This document shows, one piece after another, positions 34,941 through 44,294 of a stretch of 64,000 nt of DNA. Source of the stretch: UBA2040 sp963977135. Its GTDB lineage: Bacteria; Bacteroidota; Bacteroidia; Flavobacteriales_D; Crocinitomicaceae. The position numbers and the translations under genes were made by a program. The DNA lies in the NCBI GenBank assembly GCA_963977135.1, contig CAXBNN010000003.1, positions 62,001 to 126,000 of the forward strand, read 5' to 3'. Numbering within the stretch: position 1 is the stretch's first letter; each line of letters starts with the position of its first letter. The notes beneath the pieces were generated by a model. The model did not search any database, was not told the DNA's origin, and saw nothing but the letters and a program-made list of their open reading frames with translations.

Positions 34941-37763
34941 ATGAAATTAATCCTCATTCTATTGGTGGTTTCCTTAACCACAAACTTGTTTTCTCAAAAA
35001 AAAATCCTTGATCATACAGTCTATAATGACTGGAAATCGCTTAAAAGTCAATCCGTTTCTAATGATGGCCGATACGCCACTTATGAAATAACACCTCATC
35101 GTGGTGATGGATATTTGTATTTATACGATTCTAAGAATAAAACTATCGACTCTTTTTTCCGTGGAACTGATGGGTCATTTTCATCAGCAAGCGATTTTTT
35201 TGTTTTCAAAAAAACGGCTGGTTTTGATACACTTCGCAAATGTGAATTAGAGAAAGTTGACAAGAAAAAATGGCCGAAGGATTCCTTGTTTACAGTTCGT
35301 TTAAGTGATGGATCAATAAACTCGGTAGCTCTTTTAAAAAGTGTACAAATAAGCGACGAGACGAATTGGTTGGCTTATTCAATAGATAGCAACTATGTTG
35401 AACCAAAACCAGCTGAACCAAAGAAGAAAAAACGCTTCAAACTGTTTAAGAAAAAGAAGAAAAAAGAAGAGCCTAAAAAACCAACAATTACATCGGACGG
35501 AAACTATGTTTATCTCACACAACCATCATCCGAAACGAAAATAGAATTCAAGGATGTAAAGGAGTTTCAATTCTCCACACAAGGTGAATACTTCTTATAC
35601 AAAACACAGCAAAAAGTAGATAAAAAAGAAGAATTTCGACTTTTCGCATATGATTTTGCGAAAAAAGAGTCTTTTCAGATCGATACTGCGCGAACAAGCT
35701 TAAGTAAATTTAGTATAAATGAAAACGATAAACTCCTCGCTTATTTGGCATCATCTGATACGAGTAAAGTGAAGAACAATACCTTTTATCTCTTCAATTT
35801 GAAGGATAGAAAAAACCTCATTTCATTGGATAGTTCTTCTGTATTTATCGACTCAACAGAAGCAGTTAGTGAAAACCAATCCTTTGTATTTACAGAAAAT
35901 GAAAAGTACCTTTTTCTCGGCTTGGATGATTTGAAAATTGAGGAACCTAAAGATTCATTACTAGATTCTGAAAAAGCAAAATTAGACGTTTGGCATTACA
36001 ATGAAATGCGCAATCAACCAATGCAATTGCTACAGTTGAATAAGGATAAAAAGAAGAGTTCCCTTCATGCTCTGAACTTGATGACTTTTGAATTAATTGA
36101 ACTTGAAAATGACTCTATAAAAACTTCATCGTCCAAATCACTTATAGGTGATTATTTACTCGGCAGTAATGACGATCCTTATGCGGTAACTTTCAATTGG
36201 GATTTTCCATTTGCCACAGATCATTATAGAATCTCATTGATTGATGGTAAAAAAGAATTGGTTAAAAAGAAAGTCCATTTCGGCGGTAATCTTTCGCCAA
36301 AAGGAAACAAATATTCTTATTTCGATAAAGGCACACAGCAACACTATTTAATTGATCTTGAAACTCAAACTGAAACATGTATCACTTGTAAATCCGCTGA
36401 TATAGATTGGCAAGAAGATGGAAATGGAATGCCCTACGTAGAGTCTCCTAGAGGAATGCTTGGTTGGGAAAAAGGCGAAAATGCTTTGTTTCTTCAATCT
36501 GAATTTGACATTTGGAAATACGATATAACAAATAAAAAATTGAATTCAATTACAAACGGCGAAGGGAAAGAAAAGTTGATTGAATTTTCTCCAAGAGTTT
36601 GGGAAAGGGATAGTGTATATGTCTCCGCCGAAAATTCATATCTAATGGCCGTAGATCGTAAAACAAAGGATGAAATGATTTATCAATGGGTTGATCACGG
36701 AAATCACCATGATTTGATCGAAATGTACAGAACGCCACATGCAATTAATACCATTAATAAAAGTAAGAACGATTCAACTATAATTATTCGGAAATCAAAT
36801 GTGACAGACTATGCCGATGTCTTTTTATTGGATGACCATTTCAAAAAAGAAACAAGAATAAGCAATACAAATCCTCAACAAAGTGAATACAATTGGACCA
36901 CTGTGGAATTGATGGATTACACTAGTTACGATGGTAAAAAATTACAGGCTTTGGTATACAAACCTGAAGATTTTGATACTTCAAAACAGTATCCGCTCTT
37001 GGTTTATTTTTATGAATTGTATACAGATAGATTTCATGGTCACTATGCTCCAAAACCAACAGCTTCTATCATTTTCCCGACAGAATATGCTTCAGCTGGT
37101 TACGTTGTTTTGATTCCAGATATTCGTTACGAACCTGGTCATCCGGCAAAATCGGCTTACAATTGCATTATGGCTTCTACAGACGAAGTCTTGAAAAAGT
37201 ATAAAAACATCGATGAAAAACGAATGGGTTTGCAAGGTCAAAGTTGGGGTGGTTACCAAACGGCTCAACTCGTGACAATGACAAAACGTTACGCCGCGGC
37301 AATGGCTGGTGCTCCAGTTTCAAATATGTTTAGTGCATACGGCGGAATACGCTGGGGAAGTGGAATGAACAGACAATTTCAGTACGAAAGAACTCAAAGC
37401 AGAATTGGAAAAACCATTTGGGAAGCACCAGAATTGTACGTTGAAAATTCACCTCTTTTTCATCTACCTAATGTTACAACACCTCTTCTTATCATGCACA
37501 ACGATGAAGACGGCGCCGTTCCGTGGTATCAAGGAATAGAATTGTTTATGGGAATGAAACGACTGAACAAGCCTTGTTGGATGTTGAACTACAATGGTGA
37601 CGATCACAACTTGATGAAAAATGCAAACCGAATGGATTTGAGTATACGTATGCGACAGTTTTTCGACCATTATTTGCAAGGTGCTCCTGCTCCAAAATGG
37701 TTGGTTGATGGAATTCCAGCAATTGATAAAGGGAAAGATTATGGGTTGGATTTGAAAGAGTAA
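34941..37763 (+). CDS. secreted S9-family prolyl oligopeptidase-like serine peptidase
   Basis: 940 residues from the ATG at 34941, which gives a normal signal peptide (MKLILILLVVSLTTNLFSQ). A long N-terminal beta-propeller region contains a very lysine-rich insertion (about 150-180, FKLFKKKKKKEEPKKP). The C-terminal alpha/beta-hydrolase domain carries Ser768 in GQSWGGYQ, Asp857 in NDEDGAVP and His889 in GDDHNL, the S9 triad. These enzymes cut peptides after selected residues, often proline or basic ones, in the periplasm. Confidence 0.92.
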   Translation: MKLILILLVVSLTTNLFSQKKILDHTVYNDWKSLKSQSVSNDGRYATYEITPHRGDGYLYLYDSKNKTIDSFFRGTDGSFSSASDFFVFKKTAGFDTLRKCELEKVDKKKWPKDSLFTVRLSDGSINSVALLKSVQISDETNWLAYSIDSNYVEPKPAEPKKKKRFKLFKKKKKKEEPKKPTITSDGNYVYLTQPSSETKIEFKDVKEFQFSTQGEYFLYKTQQKVDKKEEFRLFAYDFAKKESFQIDTARTSLSKFSINENDKLLAYLASSDTSKVKNNTFYLFNLKDRKNLISLDSSSVFIDSTEAVSENQSFVFTENEKYLFLGLDDLKIEEPKDSLLDSEKAKLDVWHYNEMRNQPMQLLQLNKDKKKSSLHALNLMTFELIELENDSIKTSSSKSLIGDYLLGSNDDPYAVTFNWDFPFATDHYRISLIDGKKELVKKKVHFGGNLSPKGNKYSYFDKGTQQHYLIDLETQTETCITCKSADIDWQEDGNGMPYVESPRGMLGWEKGENALFLQSEFDIWKYDITNKKLNSITNGEGKEKLIEFSPRVWERDSVYVSAENSYLMAVDRKTKDEMIYQWVDHGNHHDLIEMYRTPHAINTINKSKNDSTIIIRKSNVTDYADVFLLDDHFKKETRISNTNPQQSEYNWTTVELMDYTSYDGKKLQALVYKPEDFDTSKQYPLLVYFYELYTDRFHGHYAPKPTASIIFPTEYASAGYVVLIPDIRYEPGHPAKSAYNCIMASTDEVLKKYKNIDEKRMGLQGQSWGGYQTAQLVTMTKRYAAAMAGAPVSNMFSAYGGIRWGSGMNRQFQYERTQSRIGKTIWEAPELYVENSPLFHLPNVTTPLLIMHNDEDGAVPWYQGIELFMGMKRLNKPCWMLNYNGDDHNLMKNANRMDLSIRMRQFFDHYLQGAPAPKWLVDGIPAIDKGKDYGLDLKE

Positions 37764-37917
37764 AATCTTCAACCGCAGAGGGCGCAGAGAATTTCGCAGA
37801 GGTGCACAAAGAGAAAAATTAGATTATAAAAAACTAAAATTCGCGAACCTGCCTGGCGACAGACAGGGACTAAAAGTTTAGTCCTTGGTTTGTGTATTTC
37901 TTTCGACAAATCATTCC
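37764..37917. repeat. convergent intergenic region with repeat-like elements and hairpins
   Basis: It contains the GCAGAG-rich string CCGCAGAGGGCGCAGAG (from about 37770), repeated as CGCAGAGG shortly after; a near-perfect hairpin CCTGCCTG-GCGA-CAGACAGG (37848-37867); and directly behind it the palindrome GGACTAAAAGTTTAGTCC (37867-37884). Similar GC-rich strings are dispersed repeats in many genomes. The hairpins may also end transcription of the two convergent genes. Confidence 0.6.
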
Positions 37918-39756
37918 TTAATTTTTCACCCATTTCTTTGTGCTAGTCGAACCTGTTGTCGTTTCAATTCGCACGAAATAAGTTCCTGCTTTTAGATGAG
38001 CAAGATTTAAATTGGTTGTTTTTGCCGAGTGGCATATTTTACCTTGTAAATCTAAAATTTCTATCGATTTGATTAACTCGTCGTTGATGTTGGTTATGTT
38101 CAAGTTTCCATTTGAGGGGTTGGGGGAAATTTCAAAATGAAGTTCTATTTTTTCTTCTGTAAGACTCAACATTTCATCCAAATAAATCAAATGGTTTAAA
38201 GGCTCCCCATTGTTCCAAAAATTTGATTCTTCTGTAAAATCTCCACCGAAATAAAATTTACTTTCAAAGTTGGCAATTGTGCGAACCGTGCTGTCCAAAA
38301 TTGCCAATGGCGTTAATGTCGAATTTGCTAAATCGTAGGTAAATAAATTTTGACCATAGGTACCCCAATCGGTATATATTTTTAAATCACCTCCTATTAA
38401 TAGGCTTAAATTCGGCGCTTGAATAAAATCATACACACAGAGAGAAGTTGTGTTGCCGGGATATGTTGTATTTGTTAAAAGGGGTTGTGCGACACCATTC
38501 ACAAATCGCATTAAAGCTGTTCCATTTGGTGATATTCCAGCGTAACCAGCTAAATATAGAGTATTACCTTGTGATAAGACAGAATATATTGTATCAGGAA
38601 CCCAGTCTGTTGTAGTCGACCAGTTGCCCGCGATATTAGTTGTTACGAAGTTTTTTGCAACAACCCAATTATTCGTATTTGTCATTTGTATGGAATCAAA
38701 ATGACCTGCAAAAACAGGTGAATAACTAAAATCCATGTCGTAAACAACTCCTGGAACAAAAGCCATTTTATTCCATCCGCCCATTAAATACCAAATTTCC
38801 TGTCCATTGGAAATCGATGGGGCGTGAATGGCAATTTTTATGTCTAGCCCATTTAAGATACATTCAAAGCTAGTTGCACTCGCATTCGGAACATTTGGAA
38901 TTTCAATATACGTCCAATTAGTTCCATCGTATTTCGCCAAAGGATAAATCACTCCATTTGATTCAAATTCTCCAGCGACAATAACACCATTTACTCCGTT
39001 TTCAGCTACGCCAATTACCTTCCCAGAAATACCATTACCATAACAACTCAATTGATTGTTGCTAAAATAGCCTACATTCAAGCAGGGCAAACTATCCAAT
39101 TCTGTAAACACACCTCCGACAATTAATTTGTTTCCAGAAGATTTTGAACAAGTAACACTTCCATTTGAACCTTTTCCTGCTTGTGTAAAGTTATAGGATG
39201 GTGCATACCCTGGCTGAATCCAAGCCAATTCCTCCAATGTAAATCCAAAATCTTCACTCCATTTAACCAATTCTGGAGAAACTATTTCTTTCACATAAGC
39301 GAAGTTTTGTTTTTTTGAAATCGCTTTAGAAATTTCGGCGAATCCAGTTTCTTTTACTAAAAATCCAACAGCGCAATGTGTTCCATAAATGTCTATGAAA
39401 TAAGGTTGGCGCACGGAATGACCAGTATTTATTGGGAATTTTCCATCCAAAGCATATTGATGTAAAATATTCAAAGTCTTAAGGCGATTGGAAAGTTGTT
39501 GTTTGGTTAAATCACTTACTTCAACATTTCGTAAACTCTTTTCGACTAAAAGTAAATGTGTTTGGATTCGCTCAATGTCACCTTTAAAAGAAACTGACTC
39601 ATTGGAAATCTCACCTTGGTGGAATTTCCAGTTTTCGTTTATTTCAAACATGTGATCGTAAAGGTTAGCTTTTACACTGTGATTCAATCCAAAAGCAAAA
39701 TTACTTGAGATAAATACGATAAAAAATACTAGAAATTGAATAGTTGTGGTTTTCAT
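37918..39756 (-). CDS. T9SS type A cargo with a THCAVG-type N-terminal domain
   Basis: 612 residues. Signal peptide (to about residue 23), then a domain of about 150 residues with a conserved-looking block: RQPYFIDIYGTHCAVGFLVKE, followed by NFAYVKEIVSPELVKWSEDFGFTLEELAWIQPGY. I have the impression this block recurs in secreted proteins of Bacteroidota and Myxococcota, without a function. Next come propeller-like repeats (KLIVGGVFTELDSLPCLNVGYF ... GVIVAGEFESNGVIYPLAKYDG), and a C-terminal type A sorting domain (ISPNPSNGNLNI ... AGTYFVRIET). Exported through the T9SS; role unknown. Confidence 0.85.
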   Translation of the reverse strand: MKTTTIQFLVFFIVFISSNFAFGLNHSVKANLYDHMFEINENWKFHQGEISNESVSFKGDIERIQTHLLLVEKSLRNVEVSDLTKQQLSNRLKTLNILHQYALDGKFPINTGHSVRQPYFIDIYGTHCAVGFLVKETGFAEISKAISKKQNFAYVKEIVSPELVKWSEDFGFTLEELAWIQPGYAPSYNFTQAGKGSNGSVTCSKSSGNKLIVGGVFTELDSLPCLNVGYFSNNQLSCYGNGISGKVIGVAENGVNGVIVAGEFESNGVIYPLAKYDGTNWTYIEIPNVPNASATSFECILNGLDIKIAIHAPSISNGQEIWYLMGGWNKMAFVPGVVYDMDFSYSPVFAGHFDSIQMTNTNNWVVAKNFVTTNIAGNWSTTTDWVPDTIYSVLSQGNTLYLAGYAGISPNGTALMRFVNGVAQPLLTNTTYPGNTTSLCVYDFIQAPNLSLLIGGDLKIYTDWGTYGQNLFTYDLANSTLTPLAILDSTVRTIANFESKFYFGGDFTEESNFWNNGEPLNHLIYLDEMLSLTEEKIELHFEISPNPSNGNLNITNINDELIKSIEILDLQGKICHSAKTTNLNLAHLKAGTYFVRIETTTGSTSTKKWVKN

Positions 39757-39873
39757 TCTGTTGAATTAGAGTAAGTTTAACTAAGTTAAGGCTGTTTTTA
39801 GCTTTTTCCAAATAAAATTTCGAAGAGGAATCAAGCAAAGCCGATACTCATTGAGTCCTAAAATATTACAGTC

Positions 39874-40068
39874 CTATTTAAGTCCCTTCAAAATCTTACT
39901 CACATCTTCTTCCGTAGAACTCAATTTTTCTTTGCAGATTTTTATCAATTCCGAAGCGCGCTTTACCTTGAGCGAAAGTTCGTCCACGCCTATTTCACCT
40001 TCTTCCATGTCGGAAACAATTTGTTGCAATTCTTCAAAGGCTTTGTCGTAGGATATTTCTTTACTCAT
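39874..40068 (-). CDS. xseB: exodeoxyribonuclease VII small subunit
   Basis: 64 residues, the usual size, with the family pattern YDKAFEELQQIVSDMEEGEIGVDELSLKVKRASELIKICKEKLS: two long helices that wrap the large subunit. Exonuclease VII degrades single-stranded DNA in both directions. Its start overlaps the xseA stop by eight bases. Confidence 0.95.
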   Translation of the reverse strand: MSKEISYDKAFEELQQIVSDMEEGEIGVDELSLKVKRASELIKICKEKLSSTEEDVSKILKGLK

Positions 40069-41449
40069 TGTCTGCTTTTTTCAATTCTGTGATTTCACTT
40101 TCTAGTTCAAAATCATGGGTGAAGGTAAGAATTTTGTCGCCTTTTTTCGCGCGATTATCTTTGGAAATTACTTTGCCGTTGACCTGTGTTATGGAATATC
40201 CTCGCTTCAATACCATTTTCGGACTGAGCAATTCTATGTTGCGGGCTAATTGAGCTATTTTTTCTATTTGAGTGCGCAAGGCCCTATCCGAACTTGGTTT
40301 TAATTTCTCTGTAAACGAAATCAATTTTTGCTGATGAGTCCGAACTAAAAACTGTGCTTCTTTCCCTAAACGTTCACTTTCACGAGTGATTTGAGCCTGT
40401 TTAAGCTCGTTCCAATCCCGAAATGATTTAATTAGATTTCGTTCGACTTCTTTTAAACTCACTTTTTGCTTAGAAAATTCTGCGGTTACCATCGTGAGAA
40501 ACAACTTCTGGGCATAGCCTAAATTTTTCTCTGCTTGGTCCAAAACATCCTCTGCTGTGCGTATGACAATTTTCTGCGCATCTTCTAATGGAACGGCAAA
40601 ATCATGAAAACTGCGAATGAGCATTTCGGCCAATTCCGTCGGTGTAATTCCATTTCTATAGGCAATCATTTCTGCAACTGTCAAATTTGTACTGTGACCA
40701 ATTCCAGTTAAAACAGGTAAAGGAAAATTCACGATTGCTTTACACAGTTCGAAATTGTTGTAACAGGTCATACTCACTTCTCCACCACCGCCTCGAACAA
40801 TGACTACAACGTCAAAATAATCTTTCACTTTTTCAATGATTCGCAATTGTCGTTGTATCGATTCTGGTGCAATGTCGCCCTGCAAAGCCGCTGGAAAAAG
40901 GTGAGTGTAAAAACGATAGCCGTATTCGTTTCCTTGCAATACATTCATGAAATCGGACAAGCCTTTACTCGTGTCTGCAGAAATGATTGCGATGCGTTTT
41001 GGTAGGAGTGGAAATTCTAAATTCTGATTGTTGTTGAGAATTCCTTCTTTCGTCAATCTTTTGAGAGTTTCCTCGCGCTCGCGCTGCAATTCGCCTAGGA
41101 CAAAATTTGGGTCGATATCCAGAATTTGCAGACTCAATCCGTAAGTTTCACTGAATGTCACCTTCACCAACAACAACAAATTGGATCCTTCTTTCAAGGG
41201 TTCTTTCAACAAATCCATAAACGATTTGTTTACGCGATCCATCACCGTTTTCCAGATCGTTCCTGAAAGTTGAGCAACGATTTTTCCATCCTCTTTTTGC
41301 ACCAATTCTGGGAAACAATGCCCACTTGGAAAGCGATTCAATTTGTGCATTTCCGCCTTCACCCAATAGGCCATTTTGTAGCGTTCGTCAATTGTTTTCT
41401 TTATGGAAGAAACAACTTGCTTAAGGGTGAAAATTTGTTTTTCGGACAT
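40061..41449 (-). CDS. xseA: exodeoxyribonuclease VII large subunit
   Basis: 462 residues. N-terminal OB-fold (MAYWVKAEMHKLNRFPSGHCFPELVQKEDG), then the catalytic domain with RIAIISADTSKGLSDFMNVLQ, VVIVRGGGGEVSMTCYNN and LTGIGHSTNLTVAEM, then long coiled coils and a C-terminal RGYSITQVNGKVI segment. All parts of XseA are present. The overlap with xseB indicates cotranscription. Confidence 0.96.
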   Translation of the reverse strand: MSEKQIFTLKQVVSSIKKTIDERYKMAYWVKAEMHKLNRFPSGHCFPELVQKEDGKIVAQLSGTIWKTVMDRVNKSFMDLLKEPLKEGSNLLLLVKVTFSETYGLSLQILDIDPNFVLGELQREREETLKRLTKEGILNNNQNLEFPLLPKRIAIISADTSKGLSDFMNVLQGNEYGYRFYTHLFPAALQGDIAPESIQRQLRIIEKVKDYFDVVVIVRGGGGEVSMTCYNNFELCKAIVNFPLPVLTGIGHSTNLTVAEMIAYRNGITPTELAEMLIRSFHDFAVPLEDAQKIVIRTAEDVLDQAEKNLGYAQKLFLTMVTAEFSKQKVSLKEVERNLIKSFRDWNELKQAQITRESERLGKEAQFLVRTHQQKLISFTEKLKPSSDRALRTQIEKIAQLARNIELLSPKMVLKRGYSITQVNGKVISKDNRAKKGDKILTFTHDFELESEITELKKADNE

Positions 41450-41528
41450 GAATTTATCGCTGGTTAGCTAAGTTACAAATATTCAAACAGCCTACTAACA
41501 GAAATCTTTTTTCCATGATAATAAATTA

Positions 41529-41536
41529 TATATTTG
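41529..41536 (+). promoter_or_regulatory. -7 promoter element of the barrel/lipoprotein pair
   Basis: TATATTTG matches TAnnTTTG; the leader to the ATG at 41557 would be about 16 bases, the same as for several other genes in this window. Confidence 0.5.
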
Positions 41537-41556
41537 CTCGACTTTTAACTTAACCT

Positions 41557-42177
41557 ATGTTTTTCAAAAACAAGATTTTCTTTGTTCTGTTTCTTGTGCT
41601 ATTCTTTTCGAATTTTGCCAATGCACAGATTTACGCTAAAGTATTGCAATTTCGACCAACTGGTGACTTTGGCTTTATAGCCGAAAAAACGATAAGCGGT
41701 GAAGTTGGATATTTAGAGGAATTCGATTCTCCATTTAGAGCGCGTGCTTACGTGAATTTTGCTTCGTTTAAATCTCGTATGGAGATTTTTCCTGGAGTAG
41801 GTTATTCCAATATTGAAGGCACAAATAAATTCTATCCGGGAGAAAATCAATACCGTACTTTAATGAATTTAATTCTAGGTGGTGGTTACGACTTTTCCCC
41901 AGAATTTTTTGACGACTTTGCCTTGCGCCCATATATCGGTGCGGACCTAAATATTGGTTTCCACGTGCGAGAAACGAAATTCTACAATCCAGCAATAAGC
42001 GATGTTACAGAAACTGGTGGCGGCGCTATTGGTGGAATAAAGGGCCGGATTGGAATCCAATACGCATTTGAAAACTCTGGCTTTTTCATAGATATTGCAC
42101 GCACTTATGGAATCATCGTTCCCTATTCCTTTGTCTCCTACAACGATGTTGGTTTAGGTTTTTATTACTTCTTTTAA
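41557..42177 (+). CDS. outer-membrane beta-barrel protein of unknown function
   Basis: 206 residues. Signal peptide ends in NFANAQ (about residue 23). The mature protein is a run of amphipathic strands ending in aromatic residues (GLGFYYFF at the C-terminus), the sign of an outer-membrane barrel of eight or so strands. Blocks such as GGGYDFSPEFFDDFALRPYIGADLNIGF resemble the OmpW/porin-family small barrels. Ten bases before the next lipoprotein gene, hence likely an operon. Confidence 0.75.
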   Translation: MFFKNKIFFVLFLVLFFSNFANAQIYAKVLQFRPTGDFGFIAEKTISGEVGYLEEFDSPFRARAYVNFASFKSRMEIFPGVGYSNIEGTNKFYPGENQYRTLMNLILGGGYDFSPEFFDDFALRPYIGADLNIGFHVRETKFYNPAISDVTETGGGAIGGIKGRIGIQYAFENSGFFIDIARTYGIIVPYSFVSYNDVGLGFYYFF

Positions 42178-42187
42178 TTCATTTTTC

Positions 42188-42946
42188 ATGAAAGCATATT
42201 TCCTATTTATTGTATTATTCTTAACCTTTTCTTCTTGCAAGAAAGCGTTGAAAAACGTGGAAGACTATTTTCCTGAAATCACAATGACAGCCGAAATTCA
42301 AGATGATGGAACTGTTTTGGTAAAAGGACAATTTGTAAAAAATGGAGAAGGAGCTCTAGAGAATTTTGGGTTTAGCTTTTCCAAAGATCCGGATTGGTAT
42401 ATTTCTGAAAATCAAATTTTATTGAGCCCAACTGGTGATTTTTCTTTTGTTTATGACCAACCTTTTGATCCAAATAGTACTTACTATTTTAGAGCATTTG
42501 CCATCAATTATTATGGCTATTCAATGAGTAACATCGTTGAACTTTCGGACATCAAAGCGGTTCCTGTTATTGCTCCTTGCACCGTGACCCCAAATTCATT
42601 TAAAATTAATACCACCACAAACTATATTTCGAATTTTCAGCCGGCTTCATATGGTTTCGATTATGTAGAATACCAAAGTAGCGGGAGTTCAGTTTTCGCT
42701 ACATTCAAGTTTAATTCACCTCCACTAACAGGGATTTATACTACCAAACAATATCTTTCAGAAGGAGAAAAAGATGTGGTTGTTACTTTATCAAATGGTT
42801 TTGATAACGGGCATCTCTCTTACGAGAAATCGGTTTACGTTAATCGAATTGATTCAACATCTTTCAAAGTAGAAATATGTGATGCCACTTGGAAAATTGG
42901 CAGCGCAACCTTTGATGTGAAGTGCAATTTCACCCGTTCCTATTAG
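42188..42946 (+). CDS. lipoprotein with fibronectin-like beta domains
   Basis: 252 residues. Lipobox FSSC (Cys17), then KKALKNVEDYFP and beta-sandwich patterns typical of FN3-like domains in Bacteroidota lipoproteins: GQFVKNGEGALENFGFSFS ... YYFRAFAINYYGYSMSN. The second half is beta-rich and ends in a strand with two cysteines (VEICDATWKIGSATFDVKC). Unknown function; probably acts with the upstream barrel protein. Confidence 0.75.
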   Translation: MKAYFLFIVLFLTFSSCKKALKNVEDYFPEITMTAEIQDDGTVLVKGQFVKNGEGALENFGFSFSKDPDWYISENQILLSPTGDFSFVYDQPFDPNSTYYFRAFAINYYGYSMSNIVELSDIKAVPVIAPCTVTPNSFKINTTTNYISNFQPASYGFDYVEYQSSGSSVFATFKFNSPPLTGIYTTKQYLSEGEKDVVVTLSNGFDNGHLSYEKSVYVNRIDSTSFKVEICDATWKIGSATFDVKCNFTRSY

Positions 42947-43014
42947 AATTAAAAAATTGCTATTCTAGAAAGAAACAATTTCCTTAACTTCGCAGCCCAA
43001 GAAAAAAGAGAAAA

Positions 43015-44211
43015 ATGGCGAATATTAGCACATACAATTTTGAAGGAAAGAGAGCACTAATCCGTGTAGATTTTAATGTTCCATTGGACAAAAAAACCAT
43101 GGAAGTAACGGACGATACTCGCATTCGGGCTGCTAAAAAAACCATTGATTATATTCTTTCAAAAGGCGGAAGTGTTGTGTTGATGTCGCATTTAGGTCGG
43201 CCAAAATCTGCAGCTGACACAGAGTTTTCTTTAAAACACATTATTGGTCATACACAACATGTTTTGGGTCATCCTGTGAAATTTGGTGGCGATTGTATTG
43301 GTGAAAATGCGTTTGCAATGAGTGCCTCGCTTGAAAAAGGAGAAATTTTGATGTTGGAAAACTTGCGTTTCTACGAGGAAGAAACAAAAGGTGATCGCTC
43401 TTTCGCTGAAAAATTGGCAAAACATGGTGATTGTTATGTCAACGATGCTTTCGGGACAGCACACAGAGCACATGCTAGTACAGCTATTATCGCCGACTTT
43501 TTCCCAAATGACAAAATGTTTGGTTTTTTAATTGAAGGAGAAATCAAAAGTGTAGATAAAGTATTGAATAGCACAGAAAAACCTTTGACGGCAATCGTTG
43601 GTGGAGCGAAAGTTTCTTCGAAAATTACCATTATCGAAATGTTAATGGACAAAGTTGATAATTTGATCGTTGGTGGTGGAATGGCATTTACATTCGTAAA
43701 AGCTCAAGGAGGCAAAGTTGGTTCTTCATTAATTGAAGACGATTATCTAGATACAGCAAAACGAATCATCGAAATGGCTAAGTCAAAAGGAGTGAATTTG
43801 TATATTCCTGTTGATGCAGTTATAGCCAATAAATTCGCAAACGACGCCGATACTCAAGAGGTAAATATCCGCGAAATTCCAGATGGATGGATGGGATTAG
43901 ATGCAGGCGCTCAAACGAGAAAAGACTGTGAAGAAATTTTAGCAAAATCAAAACTAATCCTTTGGAATGGACCAATGGGTGTTTTTGAAATGTCCAAATT
44001 TGAAGCGGGGACAAAAGCAGTTGCTTTAGCAATCGCAAAAGCAACTGAAAATGGTGCATTTTCCTTGATCGGTGGTGGAGACTCTGTTGCTGCAATCAAT
44101 CAGTTTCATTTAGCAGATAAGGTTTCCTACGTTTCCACAGGAGGTGGGGCCATGCTTGAATATTTGGAAGGCATTGAATTACCTGGTATTGCTGCCATTA
44201 ATAAAGCTTAG
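43015..44211 (+). CDS. pgk: phosphoglycerate kinase
   Basis: 398 residues, standard length. It catalyses ADP phosphorylation by 1,3-bisphosphoglycerate in glycolysis and the reverse in gluconeogenesis. Signatures: IRVDFNVPLDKKTMEVTDDTRI, SHLGRPK, LENLRFYEEETKGD, NDAFGTAHRAHAST, GGAKVSSKI and the C-terminal GGGDSVAAINQF and STGGGAMLEYLEG. Single gene between the lipoprotein and a T9SS cargo gene. Confidence 0.98.
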   Translation: MANISTYNFEGKRALIRVDFNVPLDKKTMEVTDDTRIRAAKKTIDYILSKGGSVVLMSHLGRPKSAADTEFSLKHIIGHTQHVLGHPVKFGGDCIGENAFAMSASLEKGEILMLENLRFYEEETKGDRSFAEKLAKHGDCYVNDAFGTAHRAHASTAIIADFFPNDKMFGFLIEGEIKSVDKVLNSTEKPLTAIVGGAKVSSKITIIEMLMDKVDNLIVGGGMAFTFVKAQGGKVGSSLIEDDYLDTAKRIIEMAKSKGVNLYIPVDAVIANKFANDADTQEVNIREIPDGWMGLDAGAQTRKDCEEILAKSKLILWNGPMGVFEMSKFEAGTKAVALAIAKATENGAFSLIGGGDSVAAINQFHLADKVSYVSTGGGAMLEYLEGIELPGIAAINKA

Positions 44212-44294
44212 AATTTACATTTTTCAAGTGTTAAATTTCTCTTTTATTGTTAAATAAATAAGTAAATTGCAGTCATAATTAATTTTATACTGCC

